From Alphaproteobacteria bacterium (GTDB taxonomy: Bacteria > Pseudomonadota > Alphaproteobacteria > Caulobacterales > Aquidulcibacteraceae), in assembly GCA_027485915.1 (NCBI GenBank), contig JAIXQA010000055.1:1-64000 (forward strand): a DNA stretch of 64,000 nucleotides, given 5' to 3'. The position numbers and the translations under genes were made by a program. Positions 1 to 13,079 of the stretch are shown here, piece by piece. Position 1 is the first letter of the stretch, and each line of letters starts with the position of its first letter. Below the pieces are notes generated by a model. The model did not search any database and was not told the DNA's origin. It was given only the letters and a program-made list of their open reading frames with translations.

Positions 1-3
1 CAG

Positions 4-73
4 CCGGAATGCGGGGACCTCAGGCGACTTTGCGGCAGGAGATCCCCGATTGGCTGACGCCATCGGGGATGAC
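4..73. repeat. Palindromic repeat unit, copy 1
   Basis: About 70 bases that recur with roughly 80 percent identity at 257-326. Both copies begin CCGGAATGCGGGGACC, share ACTTTGCGGCA and GATTGGCTGACG, and end CGGGGATGA. Copy 1 contains a perfect 7-base inverted repeat, CCCCGAT at 44-50 and ATCGGGG at 62-68. The unit is cut by the window edge on the left, so its full length is unknown. It resembles the short dispersed palindromic elements of alphaproteobacterial intergenic regions. Family membership is inference. Confidence 0.6.
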
Positions 74-102
74 ATTGCTTGAGGATTTTTCCGTCTAAAC
101 CC

Positions 103-132
103 ATTTTCGTGGAAACCCTGTTTCACCAAAAT
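103..132. repeat. Imperfect hairpin between repeat copies
   Basis: ATTTTCGTGGAAAC pairs with GTTTCACCAAAAT around a very short loop, with one mismatch and one bulge. A second hairpin of similar sequence (GCGGTTTGGTGG / TCACCAAAACCGC) lies at 183-217, so hairpin plus repeat unit may form one composite element. There is no run of T directly after either stem, so a simple terminator is not supported. Confidence 0.4.
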
Positions 133-182
133 GGATGATCGAGCATGGCCGCGACATTTGGGTCGTCAAAATAATTTTGGGT

Positions 183-217
183 GCGGTTTGGTGGACCAAA
201 GGGATCACCAAAACCGC
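183..217. repeat. Second imperfect hairpin
   Basis: GCGGTTTGGTGG at the left pairs with TCACCAAAACCGC at the right, with one bulged base. The GGTGG/CCACC core echoes the hairpin at 103-132. It lies downstream of the SIMPL gene, which is read leftward, so it could protect that transcript's 3' end. This role is a guess. Confidence 0.35.
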
Positions 218-250
218 TTCCAGACAAAAAACCTTCTTTCACCACCACCA

Positions 251-326
251 TCCCCGCCGGAATGCGGGGACCCCATGGCACTTTGCGGCACAAGGTCCGC
301 GATTGGCTGACGACACCGGGGATGAG
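251..326. repeat. Palindromic repeat unit, copy 2
   Basis: Second copy of the unit at 4-73. It starts with a perfect hairpin, TCCCCGC (251-257) and GCGGGGA (264-270) around a six-base loop; the matching left arm of copy 1 is lost at the window edge. Between 1 and 341 I see only these repeats and hairpins and no convincing gene. Confidence 0.6.
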
Positions 327-341
327 AAGGGATTTGCCTGA

Positions 342-1073
342 TCAGTCCTTCAAAAAGTAAGTGATTGTTGTCACGACACGGACTTTTTTGTCGATCTGGC
401 GGTCGGGTGGGCTATCGGGGATTTCGACGGCTGGGTTGACTTCGATAACGCCTTGATTGGCATTTTGAATGGCCCCGACTTTGGCACCGGATTCTTTGGC
501 GAATTTATCAGCTGCTTCGCGGGCGCGTTGCGTGGCTTCGGTCAGCAGGGTGCCTTTAAGGTCGTTTAGCCCCGTGAATTGGAAGGAGGGACCAGAGGAC
601 GAGCCGTCATTGGCAAACACCACACCCTCCTTCAATAAATCACCACTGTTGCGCGAGGCTTCGGCCAGTTTGTCGACTTCTGTGGTTTTGACCATCAGAT
701 TTTCGGTCAAAATATAGCGCGGGCCGTTTAATCCGCCATTGGAATAGGCATTCGCCAACTTGTCTTCGACCCGAATGTTTTGCACTTGATAGGCGGTGGC
801 AGGAAAGCCGCGCGCTGTCAGAAACGCTTTGACCGCCGCCTCCGATGTGGTCAGCGCTTGGCGGGCTTCTTCAAGGGAATCACCTGTGGCCACAAAACTG
901 ATGGACCAAAAGCCCAGGTCGGCCTTGACGGGGCGCTCTGAAAGACCTTTGACTGTGACCGTCCGAAAGCCCAAACGTGAATGCACGAGGGATTGGCCGG
1001 CCGAGAAGCCAGCAAAGGCGATCCCCAGTGCTAAGATACCCGCTGCAGCTAAAAGATTTGTCCGTTCTGTCAT
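342..1073 (-). CDS. SIMPL domain (DUF541) exported protein
   Basis: A 243-residue protein of the SIMPL/DUF541 family (E. coli YggE relatives), exported proteins of poorly defined role, some linked to oxidative stress. The start at 1073 is chosen because GGAGGG lies seven bases upstream; an upstream ATG at 1130 lacks such a site. Residues 7-30 form a hydrophobic signal or anchor segment. The body shows the family's alternating strands, for example RTVTVKGLSER near the N-terminus and KKVRVVTTITYFLKD at the end, and a Q..N and E.NPAVE stretch typical of the C-terminal half. It is transcribed alone, away from the EamA gene at 1249. Function in the cell is not known. Confidence 0.85.
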   Translation of the reverse strand: MTERTNLLAAAGILALGIAFAGFSAGQSLVHSRLGFRTVTVKGLSERPVKADLGFWSISFVATGDSLEEARQALTTSEAAVKAFLTARGFPATAYQVQNIRVEDKLANAYSNGGLNGPRYILTENLMVKTTEVDKLAEASRNSGDLLKEGVVFANDGSSSGPSFQFTGLNDLKGTLLTEATQRAREAADKFAKESGAKVGAIQNANQGVIEVNPAVEIPDSPPDRQIDKKVRVVTTITYFLKD

Positions 1074-1248
1074 GATTACGCCCTCCACACCAAAGACTAG
1101 GCCACTGAAATGCCTAGGGTGCAATACCAAGTCCCTCGATCTGCGTGTGAGCTTGGTTTATGGCGCGTTTAGGGCGGAAGCGCGGAAGAAGCGCGCCAAA
1201 GCCGCCGTTTATGCTGGCCCCAATTTTTCTTATTGCAAGGCTTGTTAA

Positions 1249-2160
1249 ATGAACGGGATGTGGGTGCCTTTGGCCCTGATTGCTGGCCTCTTACAAATCC
1301 TGCGCAATGCCGCACAACGAGGACTTTCTGATCAAGCAGGCCCGTGGGGTGCCACCTTGGTCCGCTTTCTCTATGGTTTGCCCTTTGCCTGTGTGTTTTT
1401 GGGCCTCGTGTGGTGGCTGGCCCCACCAGCCCATTTCACCATTGGGGCTGATTTTTGGTTTGCTGCTCCGCTTGGAGCCACAGCCCAGGTATGCGCGACC
1501 GCTGCGCTGATCCAAGCGATGCGTGCCTCGAGCTTTGGCCTTGGCTCGACCTTTCAGCACATGAGCCTTCCCTTGGCAGCTTTAGTTGGTGCGCTTTTCC
1601 TCGGCGACCAACTCGGTTTTTGGGGCTGGCTGGGCATTTGCGGCGCGACAGCGGGTCTCTTGGTTGCCTCTTGGCCCTCCAGCGGTATTGCAGGGGGGAT
1701 GGCCGGTTTCAAAGCAGGCCTCTTTGGGTTGGCCTCTGGGGCGTGCTTTGCAGTTTCCGCCAATTGCTATCGACTATGCGGGCTTGCGATTGACCCAAGC
1801 GCACCCATTTTTTCGGCTACCTTTACGTTAGTTTGCGTGCAGGCCATGCAAAGCTTGGTTCTAGGCGGCATTTTGCTCGTCTTGGACCGCCGCGCATTGG
1901 CGGCTTTGGCCGCCGATGGGCGCGCATCTTGGTTGGCAGGCTTTACAGGCGCTGCGGCTTCGGCATGCTGGTTTGCAGCCCTGACTTTGGCACCTGCTGC
2001 CTTGGTGCGGGCATTGAATGCTTTGGTAGAGGCCCCAACTGCAACTTTATTGGGCTGGATCCGCTTTAAGGAGACGATTGACTTGCGCCGTGGCCTCGGC
2101 TCCGCCTTGATTGTGGCAGGCGTGATCCTATCGGTTTGGGGACAAATGGCAGCCCCTTAG
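1249..2160 (+). CDS. EamA-family (DMT) membrane transporter
   Basis: A 303-residue integral membrane protein with about ten hydrophobic segments arranged as two repeats of five, the layout of the drug/metabolite transporter superfamily (EamA domains). The motif RNAAQRGL near residue 20 and the second-half stretch LNALVEAPTATLLGWIRFKE fit this family. Substrate cannot be read from sequence. The ATG at 1249 has no clear ribosome binding site; an ATG at 1258 is a possible alternative. Its stop codon overlaps by four bases the end of the convergent response-regulator gene, leaving no room for a terminator between them. Confidence 0.85.
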   Translation: MNGMWVPLALIAGLLQILRNAAQRGLSDQAGPWGATLVRFLYGLPFACVFLGLVWWLAPPAHFTIGADFWFAAPLGATAQVCATAALIQAMRASSFGLGSTFQHMSLPLAALVGALFLGDQLGFWGWLGICGATAGLLVASWPSSGIAGGMAGFKAGLFGLASGACFAVSANCYRLCGLAIDPSAPIFSATFTLVCVQAMQSLVLGGILLVLDRRALAALAADGRASWLAGFTGAAASACWFAALTLAPAALVRALNALVEAPTATLLGWIRFKETIDLRRGLGSALIVAGVILSVWGQMAAP

Positions 2161-2960
2161 GCTGAGCGGCGCGCCGCTTCGAGGAAGGCGGAGGCGGCCA
2201 ATACCATGCCATTGCGGACCGAACTGACAAGTTCCTCAGGCGTGAACGGTTTCGGCAAAGCTATGTCGGCACCGGCCTCCAACGTTTTCAACCAAGCCCG
2301 ACGCGCAACTTCGCTCTCGCCTTTGTCGGACACCGCGATGATGGCAACACCCGGGAAGGCTTCACGCATCATGGAAACGAGTTCTGCGCCGTCTTCGGAC
2401 GTAACATCGACTTGGGTTACGACGGCATCTAGGTCGAGGACGTCAATTTGATCCAAGGCTTCGTCCAACGTCGCCCCGCATGTCACACGGAAATCATGCT
2501 CTTTGAGGCCTGTTTCGCAAATCTTGCGCAACGTGCGACTGGGTTCAATGACCAGCACATGGGGCCGACGCGTGCCCGACTGTAGCCGCTCGGCTACTTC
2601 GTTCAACAGGCTTTGCAAGCGCTCTTGCGAGAATGGCTTTTGCAACAGGAATTCTGCTCCATCGGCCTTGGCGCGGTCCAAAAGGGTTGAGGCCGAATTG
2701 CGACCGCCACCGGCGCTGATGGCGGCAATGGTGACATCAGGGGCGGCTTCGCGGATTCGCGCAATCGTGCCGCCATCTGTGGAGTCTGGTAACATCAAGT
2801 CAGAGATCACGAGTTCAATGGGTTCTTCGGCCATCATGGCCAGCCCGGAGCTCAGATCCAAAGCCACCAGCGCAACCCAACCCGTTCGCAGGATCATTTG
2901 GGAGATCACGCGCGCCTGTATCATGCTGTCTTCGATCAACAGGCAGGTGTAGTTCGACAA
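2157..2960 (-). CDS. Response regulator with two receiver domains
   Basis: A 267-residue protein made only of two CheY-like receiver domains (about 5-120 and 132-258). The first has a full acidic pocket: E10-D11, phospho-acceptor D54 in SDLMLPD, and the KPF lysine near residue 109. The second is degenerate: it begins VLVIEPSRT without the acidic pair and has VVTQVDV where the acceptor aspartate should be, though its KPF is kept. It is probably a pseudo-receiver used for binding. No DNA-binding or enzyme output domain is present. The start is TTG at 2960, supported by AAGGGG eight bases upstream. No histidine kinase lies nearby. Confidence 0.85.
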   Translation of the reverse strand: MSNYTCLLIEDSMIQARVISQMILRTGWVALVALDLSSGLAMMAEEPIELVISDLMLPDSTDGGTIARIREAAPDVTIAAISAGGGRNSASTLLDRAKADGAEFLLQKPFSQERLQSLLNEVAERLQSGTRRPHVLVIEPSRTLRKICETGLKEHDFRVTCGATLDEALDQIDVLDLDAVVTQVDVTSEDGAELVSMMREAFPGVAIIAVSDKGESEVARRAWLKTLEAGADIALPKPFTPEELVSSVRNGMVLAASAFLEAARRSA

Positions 2961-3058
2961 AAGCCACCCCTTAGCTTGGACTCATATTCTCTAGGCCGGA
3001 TGCGTTAACGTAGTACGAAGACTTATCCCAACCGGACAAGCGACGGGCGCTTTCCTGA

Positions 3059-3823
3059 CTATTTAGTTGCCTTGGTTTCTACTTGCTTGGCTTTTGGCTC
3101 CTGCGTCGCTTCAACAGGCCGATAAAGCGAAGCCATGTGCTTGGCGAGGCGGAAACCATCCTTCGCTAATTTGGCTTCCTGTGCGCTTCGATCTGCCGGG
3201 CAGGTCGCTGCGCCTTGGCCATAAGCTTGGAAGCCGGCATTGAAGGAATCTACGAGGGGATCGCGTAACGCACTCTCGTCCGGGGCTTCAAGGTCCAATA
3301 AAGTCGACATGCGGGAGCGATAGGTCTGGTCTTCCCGGCCAGAGCAGGAAACCCGCAGTGCATGAAGCGCCCCTAACACACGAGCTAGGCGCGTTAAATC
3401 GGCGCGTTTGGCAGGATCTATTGCCCGGGCGCGGCGCTGGTTATCCGCAGCGACAGCCTGGGCATCTGTGGCGGGCTCTTCATAGGTACCGTCTTCAATA
3501 TTCAGACCTTCGACATCGCGAAGGGCTTTGCGCGCCTTTTGCCGAACCGGGCGATAAGGGGCACTCTCGCCGGGGTCTGGGCTGGCATCTGGTGTCCATT
3601 CCATCGGCGAATCTTGGGGAATATCGATGGGTGCGTCTTCCACTTGGGCCGTGGGCTCCCGTCTATAGGATTCAACCGGGGCACCTGATACCACATAGGT
3701 TTCCAAAGTGGGCGAGGACCCTTGATTTTGCGGGTCTTGGCCAGCGGGCTGCGCAAAGCTGAACGCAGCCCCAGAGGCTGCGAGTAGCGTGACCGCACTG
3801 ACCATCCATACGCGTGATTTCAT
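3059..3823 (-). CDS. TIGR02301 family exported protein
   Basis: A 254-residue protein with a clear signal peptide (about residues 1-24, ending AFSFAQPA). A long Pro/Glu-rich linker is followed by a helical C-terminal domain from about residue 140. That domain shows LARVLGALHALRVSC, an RSRM..LLDLEAP stretch and a second cysteine in ATCPADR. This fits the alphaproteobacterial TIGR02301 family, whose function is unknown. The two cysteines may form a disulfide in the periplasm. The ATG at 3823 has AGGGG just upstream. The gene is separated by about 100 bases from the regulator downstream of it and 32 bases from the next gene upstream. Confidence 0.75.
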   Translation of the reverse strand: MKSRVWMVSAVTLLAASGAAFSFAQPAGQDPQNQGSSPTLETYVVSGAPVESYRREPTAQVEDAPIDIPQDSPMEWTPDASPDPGESAPYRPVRQKARKALRDVEGLNIEDGTYEEPATDAQAVAADNQRRARAIDPAKRADLTRLARVLGALHALRVSCSGREDQTYRSRMSTLLDLEAPDESALRDPLVDSFNAGFQAYGQGAATCPADRSAQEAKLAKDGFRLAKHMASLYRPVEATQEPKAKQVETKATK

Positions 3824-3855
3824 GACCCCTAAAAGCCGCTGGTTCGGCCTTTAGG

Positions 3856-4833
3856 TCAAGCTGGGGAGCTTGCCTGTAAGCGTGCCACCCGGGTGATCGC
3901 TTCATGGGCCTCGGCCATAATGGACTCGATGATTTCTTTGCACGAGAGGATGTCATGTACGCCGCCTGCCGATTGGCCCATGGCAAAGCAAGACTTGTCG
4001 GCTTCAAGGCCTTCGGTTTGACCGCCAATGCCGCCCATCGCGCCTGCCTGCATGCTGATCATGGCTTGATGGGGGAAGGGCTTGATGTCGGCGGGGCGGC
4101 TTTCCCAATCCTGGACCCATGCATTATCCTTCACCCGCATCGGCTTGCCAGAATAGGAGCGTGTTCTGACGGTGTCGGTGTCTTTGGCTGCAATAACGGC
4201 ATCCTTATACATTTGCCCGGCATGGGCCTCCTTTGAGGCGATAAAGCGCGTGCCCATCCAGACGGCCTGGGCGCCCAGCGCGAGGGCTGCGGCGAGGCCG
4301 CGCCCGTCATAAAGACCGCCCGCGGCTACCACCGGGATCGTCACCCGCTCGACCGCTTGGGCAACCAAGGGCAGGGTTCCCACAAGGCCCGTATGGCCGC
4401 CGCCCTCGGAGCCTTGGCAAATGACTGCATCACAGCCTGCCGCTTGGGCCTTTTCGGCATGGCTGACGGCCCCGCCGACGACCATGGCCTTCAGGCCTGA
4501 CGCATGGAGCTTTTCGATAATGGCAGAAGGCACGCCAAGTCCCGCGATAAAGGCGGTTGCACCTTCAGCAATGATGATATCCACCGAGGCTTCAAGGCTG
4601 CCTGGAACGGCGGCTAAAAGGTCGACACCGAAAGGACGGTCGGTCAAGGCGCGCACTTTACGCATCTCGTCACGAATTTCATCGGGTGAGCGTCCCGCCA
4701 TGCCGAGGCACCCATAGCCGCCGGCTTCAGAAACGGCTGCACAGACTTCAGCATAGGACACCCCGCCCATACCTGCCAGCATGATCGGATGTTCGATGCC
4801 CAATAGATCGCAAATTGGTGTTCGTAAGCTCAT
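3856..4833 (-). CDS. Nitronate monooxygenase-like flavin oxidoreductase
   Basis: A 325-residue FMN-dependent TIM-barrel enzyme of the nitronate monooxygenase / 2-nitropropane dioxygenase family. The N-terminus MSLRTPICDLLGIEHPIMLAGMG.. and the FMN phosphate-binding region VVAAGGLYDGRGLAAALALGA..VWMGTRF (about 190-220) are diagnostic. QGSEGGGHTG near residue 145 is the flavin and active-site segment. The likely role is detoxification of alkyl nitronates, but relatives include enoyl-reductase-like enzymes, so the substrate is open. The ATG at 4833 has AGGGAG seven bases upstream. Transcribed leftward after tag, with 74 bases between the two genes. Confidence 0.85.
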   Translation of the reverse strand: MSLRTPICDLLGIEHPIMLAGMGGVSYAEVCAAVSEAGGYGCLGMAGRSPDEIRDEMRKVRALTDRPFGVDLLAAVPGSLEASVDIIIAEGATAFIAGLGVPSAIIEKLHASGLKAMVVGGAVSHAEKAQAAGCDAVICQGSEGGGHTGLVGTLPLVAQAVERVTIPVVAAGGLYDGRGLAAALALGAQAVWMGTRFIASKEAHAGQMYKDAVIAAKDTDTVRTRSYSGKPMRVKDNAWVQDWESRPADIKPFPHQAMISMQAGAMGGIGGQTEGLEADKSCFAMGQSAGGVHDILSCKEIIESIMAEAHEAITRVARLQASSPA

Positions 4834-4907
4834 GGCGCACTCCCTTGTTTTTGCGCCACGTTAAAGGCTTTGACTTGATGCGCAATCCCTTGGCCTGCCC
4901 ACAAGTT

Positions 4908-5474
4908 TCAAGCTGGTTCGTAGCGGTGGCAGGAGGTTTCGTGGTCGATGACAAGGCCAGCCGCCTGCATATAGGCGTAGCAAATGACGGGGCCGCAGAA
5001 TTTGAAACCGCGGGCCTTCAGCTTCCGCGCCAGTTCTTCAGATTCAGCTGACTTTGTCGGCGCATCGCGGAATGAGACAGGATGGTTGTGGATAGGGTTG
5101 CCGCCCACAACCGACCAGATAAAATCATGAAAGCCACCTACTTCCTTTTCAATCGCTTGAAAAAGGCGCGCGGATTCAATTGTTGCGATGATTTTCGCTC
5201 GGGCACGAACGATGCCTGGATTGGCCATCAAGCGCGCAATATCGTCGTCGCCAAATGCCGCGACTTGGACTGGGTCAAAGCCACAAAAGGCTTCGCGAAA
5301 AGCAGCACGTTTGCGCAAAATCGTGATCCACGAAAGCCCTGCTTGGAAACCTTCCAGACATAAAAGCTCCCACAGCTCGCGGGCATCATGCACGGGTACG
5401 CCCCATTCTTTGTCGTGATAAGCGACATAGATCGGGTCTGATTCGAGAACCCAGCCGCATCTCTTCTCTGTCAT
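4908..5474 (-). CDS. tag: DNA-3-methyladenine glycosylase I
   Basis: A 188-residue base-excision repair glycosylase that removes 3-methyladenine from DNA. The family signatures are visible throughout: RCGWV at the N-terminus with the zinc cysteine, YHDKEWGVP with the zinc histidine, the long LCLEGFQAGLSW helix, GFKFCGPVICYAYMQA, and DHETSC with the last zinc His and Cys. The start at 5474 is preferred over the ATG at 5489, because GAAGGG lies six bases before it. Length matches the family. The gene diverges from bamD, with about 250 bases between the two starts. Confidence 0.95.
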   Translation of the reverse strand: MTEKRCGWVLESDPIYVAYHDKEWGVPVHDARELWELLCLEGFQAGLSWITILRKRAAFREAFCGFDPVQVAAFGDDDIARLMANPGIVRARAKIIATIESARLFQAIEKEVGGFHDFIWSVVGGNPIHNHPVSFRDAPTKSAESEELARKLKARGFKFCGPVICYAYMQAAGLVIDHETSCHRYEPA

Positions 5475-5726
5475 CTTTGCCCTTCGCATAGGTCTCAGGG
5501 ACGCTTGCCCATTTGGTTTCCCATAGTGCCTGTAAGCGAGGAGCGGTCAAGCGGCGCATAGCCAAAGGCCTTAGTGTTTGCCGCGAGGGTCAGCTTTGTC
5601 CTCAAATTGACTCAAACTGTGTCCAGATGGACCAGGACGCGTCCAACCGCCTTTAGCGGCTTCCCGTGCGAACGGAAGCTGGTTAAAGATGTGTTGGGGA
5701 AGGGCATACGGCCCGGAGTTTACATC

Positions 5727-6620
5727 GTGAAGCACTCGCCATTTCGAATTCTGCTTGTTGTGCCAACTATGCTTGTGGCCGTGGCCGCATGCCAATCTAT
5801 TCCAGGCAGCAACGCCAAAAAGGCCCCTGCTTATGTCGAGCGGCCTGTGGACCTGCTTTATAACAATGCGCGCGATGAACTGAGCAAAAAGAATTACACG
5901 GAAGCCGTCACGGGCTTTGAAGAAGTGGATCGCCAACACCCCTATTCAGAATGGGCGCGGCGCGCTTTATTGATGACAGCCTATGCCAATTATCAGCAGA
6001 ACAAATATGAAGACGCGATTGCCGGCGCTCAGCGCTTCGCTTCGCTCTATCCCGGCAATGACAGTGCGGTTTACGCCTATTATCTAATCGCCATCTGCTA
6101 TTTCGAACAGATTGTGGACGTGGGTCGTGATCAGCGCATGACTGAATTGGCCTTGGCTGCGCTCAACGATGTGGTGCAGCGTTATCCCCAAAGTGAATAT
6201 GCTCGCGATGCCCGCTTGAAGATCGACATGACCCAAGACCAGTTGGCTGGCAAGGAAATGGAGATCGGGCGCTATTACCTGCGCGATGGCCAGCATTTGG
6301 CGGCTTTGGGCCGCTTCCGTCGCGTGGTAGATCTCTATCAGACCACAACACATGTACCTGAAGCGCTACACCGCTTGGTCGAAACCAATTTATCCATGGG
6401 CCTCGTCGATGAAGCTACCAAGGTTGGGGCAGTCTTGGGCTACAATTACCCGGGCTCTGAATGGTATGAGGCCAGTTATAAATTGTTGACGGCCAAAGGC
6501 TTTACACCAGAAGGCAAGCCAGAAAGGCGCGGTTTGTTCCAGCGTATCGTCAAGCCAAAGCGTGGTCTTGAGCGTGCGCCTGAGCCGCCTCAAGTCTCGG
6601 CCCCGCAAGCGAGCAAATGA
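5727..6620 (+). CDS. bamD: Outer membrane assembly lipoprotein BamD
   Basis: A 297-residue lipoprotein, part of the BAM complex that inserts beta-barrel proteins into the outer membrane. It starts at GTG 5727, with GGAG eight bases upstream, and opens with a lipoprotein signal ending VAVAAC, the cysteine being the lipidation site. TPR-like helices follow: YNNARDELSKKNYTEAVTGFEEV, YANYQQNKYEDAIAGAQRF, YRDGQ-type LAALGRFRRVV. The open frame runs upstream to 5574, but nothing there looks like BamD. The order bamD-recN-ligA is the usual alphaproteobacterial arrangement; here ftsZ and lpxC, which often precede it, are absent. Confidence 0.93.
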   Translation: MKHSPFRILLVVPTMLVAVAACQSIPGSNAKKAPAYVERPVDLLYNNARDELSKKNYTEAVTGFEEVDRQHPYSEWARRALLMTAYANYQQNKYEDAIAGAQRFASLYPGNDSAVYAYYLIAICYFEQIVDVGRDQRMTELALAALNDVVQRYPQSEYARDARLKIDMTQDQLAGKEMEIGRYYLRDGQHLAALGRFRRVVDLYQTTTHVPEALHRLVETNLSMGLVDEATKVGAVLGYNYPGSEWYEASYKLLTAKGFTPEGKPERRGLFQRIVKPKRGLERAPEPPQVSAPQASK

Positions 6621-6684
6621 GACCCCTTTTCCCTCGTTCCACGTCCGCTAAGTGCGGGGGGAGGCTTGTCCGACGGGATGGCCG

Positions 6685-10849
<4,165 letters not shown>

Positions 10850-10934
10850 ATAACTGTGATTTGTCGTAAACCATTTGCATTGTCGCGCTATGTCACGGCC
10901 TAACCATCCTCCCAAAAAAGGGCCGCATCTCCCC

Positions 10935-12998
10935 ATGCCTAAACGATCCAATCATTTCGCCGAGCTTGCTTGTGAATCGCTGTCGCGCCGTGGGTTTTTA
11001 ACCGCGACGGCGGCCCTGCCGGCATTGAGCCTGATGACGTCTGAAGCGGTTGCCGCGCCGGCTGGTTTTAAAGCCGTGGCGGAGAATCGGTTGGATACCG
11101 TGGTGGTGCCCGATGGCTATGCTTGGCAGCCTTTGATTTCCTGGGGCGATCCTTTGTTTGAAGGAATGGCACCCTTAGACTTGACCAAGCGCGGTGCGCC
11201 GTTTGCCTTCACCCGGGCGGAACAAGAAAACCGCTTTGGTACCCATAATGATATGTTAGCCCTATTCCCCGCCAATTGGGCCTATCCTTGGCCGGAAGGC
11301 AGTGTCACCCGGGCGATTATGTGCGTGAACCATGAAGCGGTGAGCCCCTTTATGGCGGCACCTGGCAAGGATGGTCAGCCAATTGACACAAGCGCGGAGG
11401 CTTTAGAAGCGCTCTATGCCTGTATGGGGGTCAGTGTCTTTGATGTGAGCCATGATCCTTCAAGCGGGGCTTGGTCGGTCGTGAAAGGATCAGCCGTTGG
11501 CGTCGGTCGAAACCGCCGCGTAACGCCCTATAGCGAAGTCGTTTTTGACGGGTCTGCCGCCAACCATCCTTGGATCGCGAAAGCTGGGGCCCTTGTGAAT
11601 GAGGTTGAAGGCGCGCGCTCTGGCGCGCCAAAGGTCGCAGGCGCAATCAAGGCTGGAACCTTCCAAAATTGCGCCGGGGGCTTTACCCCTTGGGGCACCT
11701 ATCTGACGGCAGAAGAGAATTTTAACAATCAATTCTTCACATCCGATAAGGCAAGTCCGGCTTTAAGCGAAGCACAGGCCGATGCGGCGTTTGCTGTTGA
11801 CCAGTCGATTTACCGCTATGACAATGTGTGGCGCTTGGGTGGACCAGCTCAGTTTGACTTAAGCCGCAATCCGCATGGCCCATCGCTGTATGGCTGGATC
11901 GTCGAAATTGACCCCTATGATCCAGATTGGCGCCCCCATAAGCACACAGCCCTTGGTCGCAAGTGCAATGAATGTGCGACCACGGTGTTGGCCAAAAACA
12001 ATAAAGCGGTGGTTTACACGGGCGATGATAGCAATAATCAGTTCGTTTATAAGTTCGTCTCGCGTGACAAGTTCAATCCGACCAATCGGATCGCCAATCG
12101 TGAACTTTTGGCCCATGGTACGCTTTATGCCGCCCGCCTAGAAGCCGATGGTACGGGGCGCTGGATTGCCTTGTCCGCGGCTGCAGCCAATCGCGCGCCA
12201 CGTGGCCCTGGCGAGACCGCTTTTGCCGATGATGGCGACGTCATGGTGCGATGCCGCGAAGCCGCGCTGCGACTGGGTGCGACCAAAATGGACCGCCCAG
12301 AAGATGTAGAAAGCCCCACCGATGGTTCATTCCGCGGCACAGGCACCGTGTTTGTCATGTGCACTGGCAATCTTTCCGATTCAGGTCGGGCGGGAAATGC
12401 AGCCAATCCGCGCCGCAAGACCATCGCTGGCGACGGCTTAGAGCGCAATTATCAGGGCCATATCGTGCGCATCGAAGAAGCCCGCCAAGACCCTGCCGCT
12501 TTGACCTTTACGTGGGATATTTTCGCCGTAGCAGGCGATCCCGCTGCCGAAGTCGCCCCTGTGACCAATCTTGAGGGTCAAGTCGTCAATGCGTCGTCTT
12601 GGATGGATGGCAAGCCGACGACAACCGGTGACCGCTTTGCTTCGCCAGACAACATTACCTTTGATCACCGCAAGTTCTGCTGGATCACAACCGATGGCAC
12701 GCCGGAAACCTTCCCCTGTAATGATGGCGTCTATGTGCTGCCGATGGTTGGCAAGGGTCCACGTCCTGTGAAGCGCTTTTTGACTGTGCCGATCGGGGCT
12801 GAGTGTTGCGGGCCACTGCTAGCGTGGGACCAAAAGACCTTCTTCTGTGGCGTACAGCATGTAGGCGCAGAAAATGTCAAAGGCCAGAATTATCGCGGTG
12901 AAGCGGCTGGGCCCTATTCCAATTTCCCCAATGGTGGTTGGCCACGCGACGCCGTGATTTATGTACGCCGACAAGATGGTGGGACCGTCGGGACCTAA
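10935..12998 (+). CDS. PhoX-family (DUF839) exported phosphatase
   Basis: A 687-residue protein of the PhoX/DUF839 family, calcium- and iron-dependent alkaline phosphatases exported by the Tat pathway. A twin-arginine signal SRRGFLTATAALPALSLM lies at about residues 17-35 and ends at AVAAPA. Family features include AIMCVNHEAVSP, CAGGFTPWGTYLTAEENFNN with a metal-binding Glu, GWIVEIDPYDP and MCTGNLSDSGRAGNAANPRRK. Starts at 10890 and 10935 are both possible, neither with a strong ribosome binding site. No Pho box is recognisable to me upstream, so phosphate control is inferred only from the family. It stands alone after ligA. Confidence 0.88.
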   Translation: MPKRSNHFAELACESLSRRGFLTATAALPALSLMTSEAVAAPAGFKAVAENRLDTVVVPDGYAWQPLISWGDPLFEGMAPLDLTKRGAPFAFTRAEQENRFGTHNDMLALFPANWAYPWPEGSVTRAIMCVNHEAVSPFMAAPGKDGQPIDTSAEALEALYACMGVSVFDVSHDPSSGAWSVVKGSAVGVGRNRRVTPYSEVVFDGSAANHPWIAKAGALVNEVEGARSGAPKVAGAIKAGTFQNCAGGFTPWGTYLTAEENFNNQFFTSDKASPALSEAQADAAFAVDQSIYRYDNVWRLGGPAQFDLSRNPHGPSLYGWIVEIDPYDPDWRPHKHTALGRKCNECATTVLAKNNKAVVYTGDDSNNQFVYKFVSRDKFNPTNRIANRELLAHGTLYAARLEADGTGRWIALSAAAANRAPRGPGETAFADDGDVMVRCREAALRLGATKMDRPEDVESPTDGSFRGTGTVFVMCTGNLSDSGRAGNAANPRRKTIAGDGLERNYQGHIVRIEEARQDPAALTFTWDIFAVAGDPAAEVAPVTNLEGQVVNASSWMDGKPTTTGDRFASPDNITFDHRKFCWITTDGTPETFPCNDGVYVLPMVGKGPRPVKRFLTVPIGAECCGPLLAWDQKTFFCGVQHVGAENVKGQNYRGEAAGPYSNFPNGGWPRDAVIYVRRQDGGTVGT

Positions 12999-13079
12999 CG
13001 CACAAAACCTGCTGTCATTTCCGGTTTTCTAACCACATTTTAACGTGCCAGACAGGTCGCACTCGTTCACGACGAATGC

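Noticed and set aside
135-341. 68-codon open frame reading HHHHPRRNAGTP
   Set aside because: It is a translation of the palindromic repeat units, not a gene.
5574-5726. N-terminal extension of BamD
   Set aside because: The lipoprotein signal and GGAG ribosome binding site place the start at GTG 5727.
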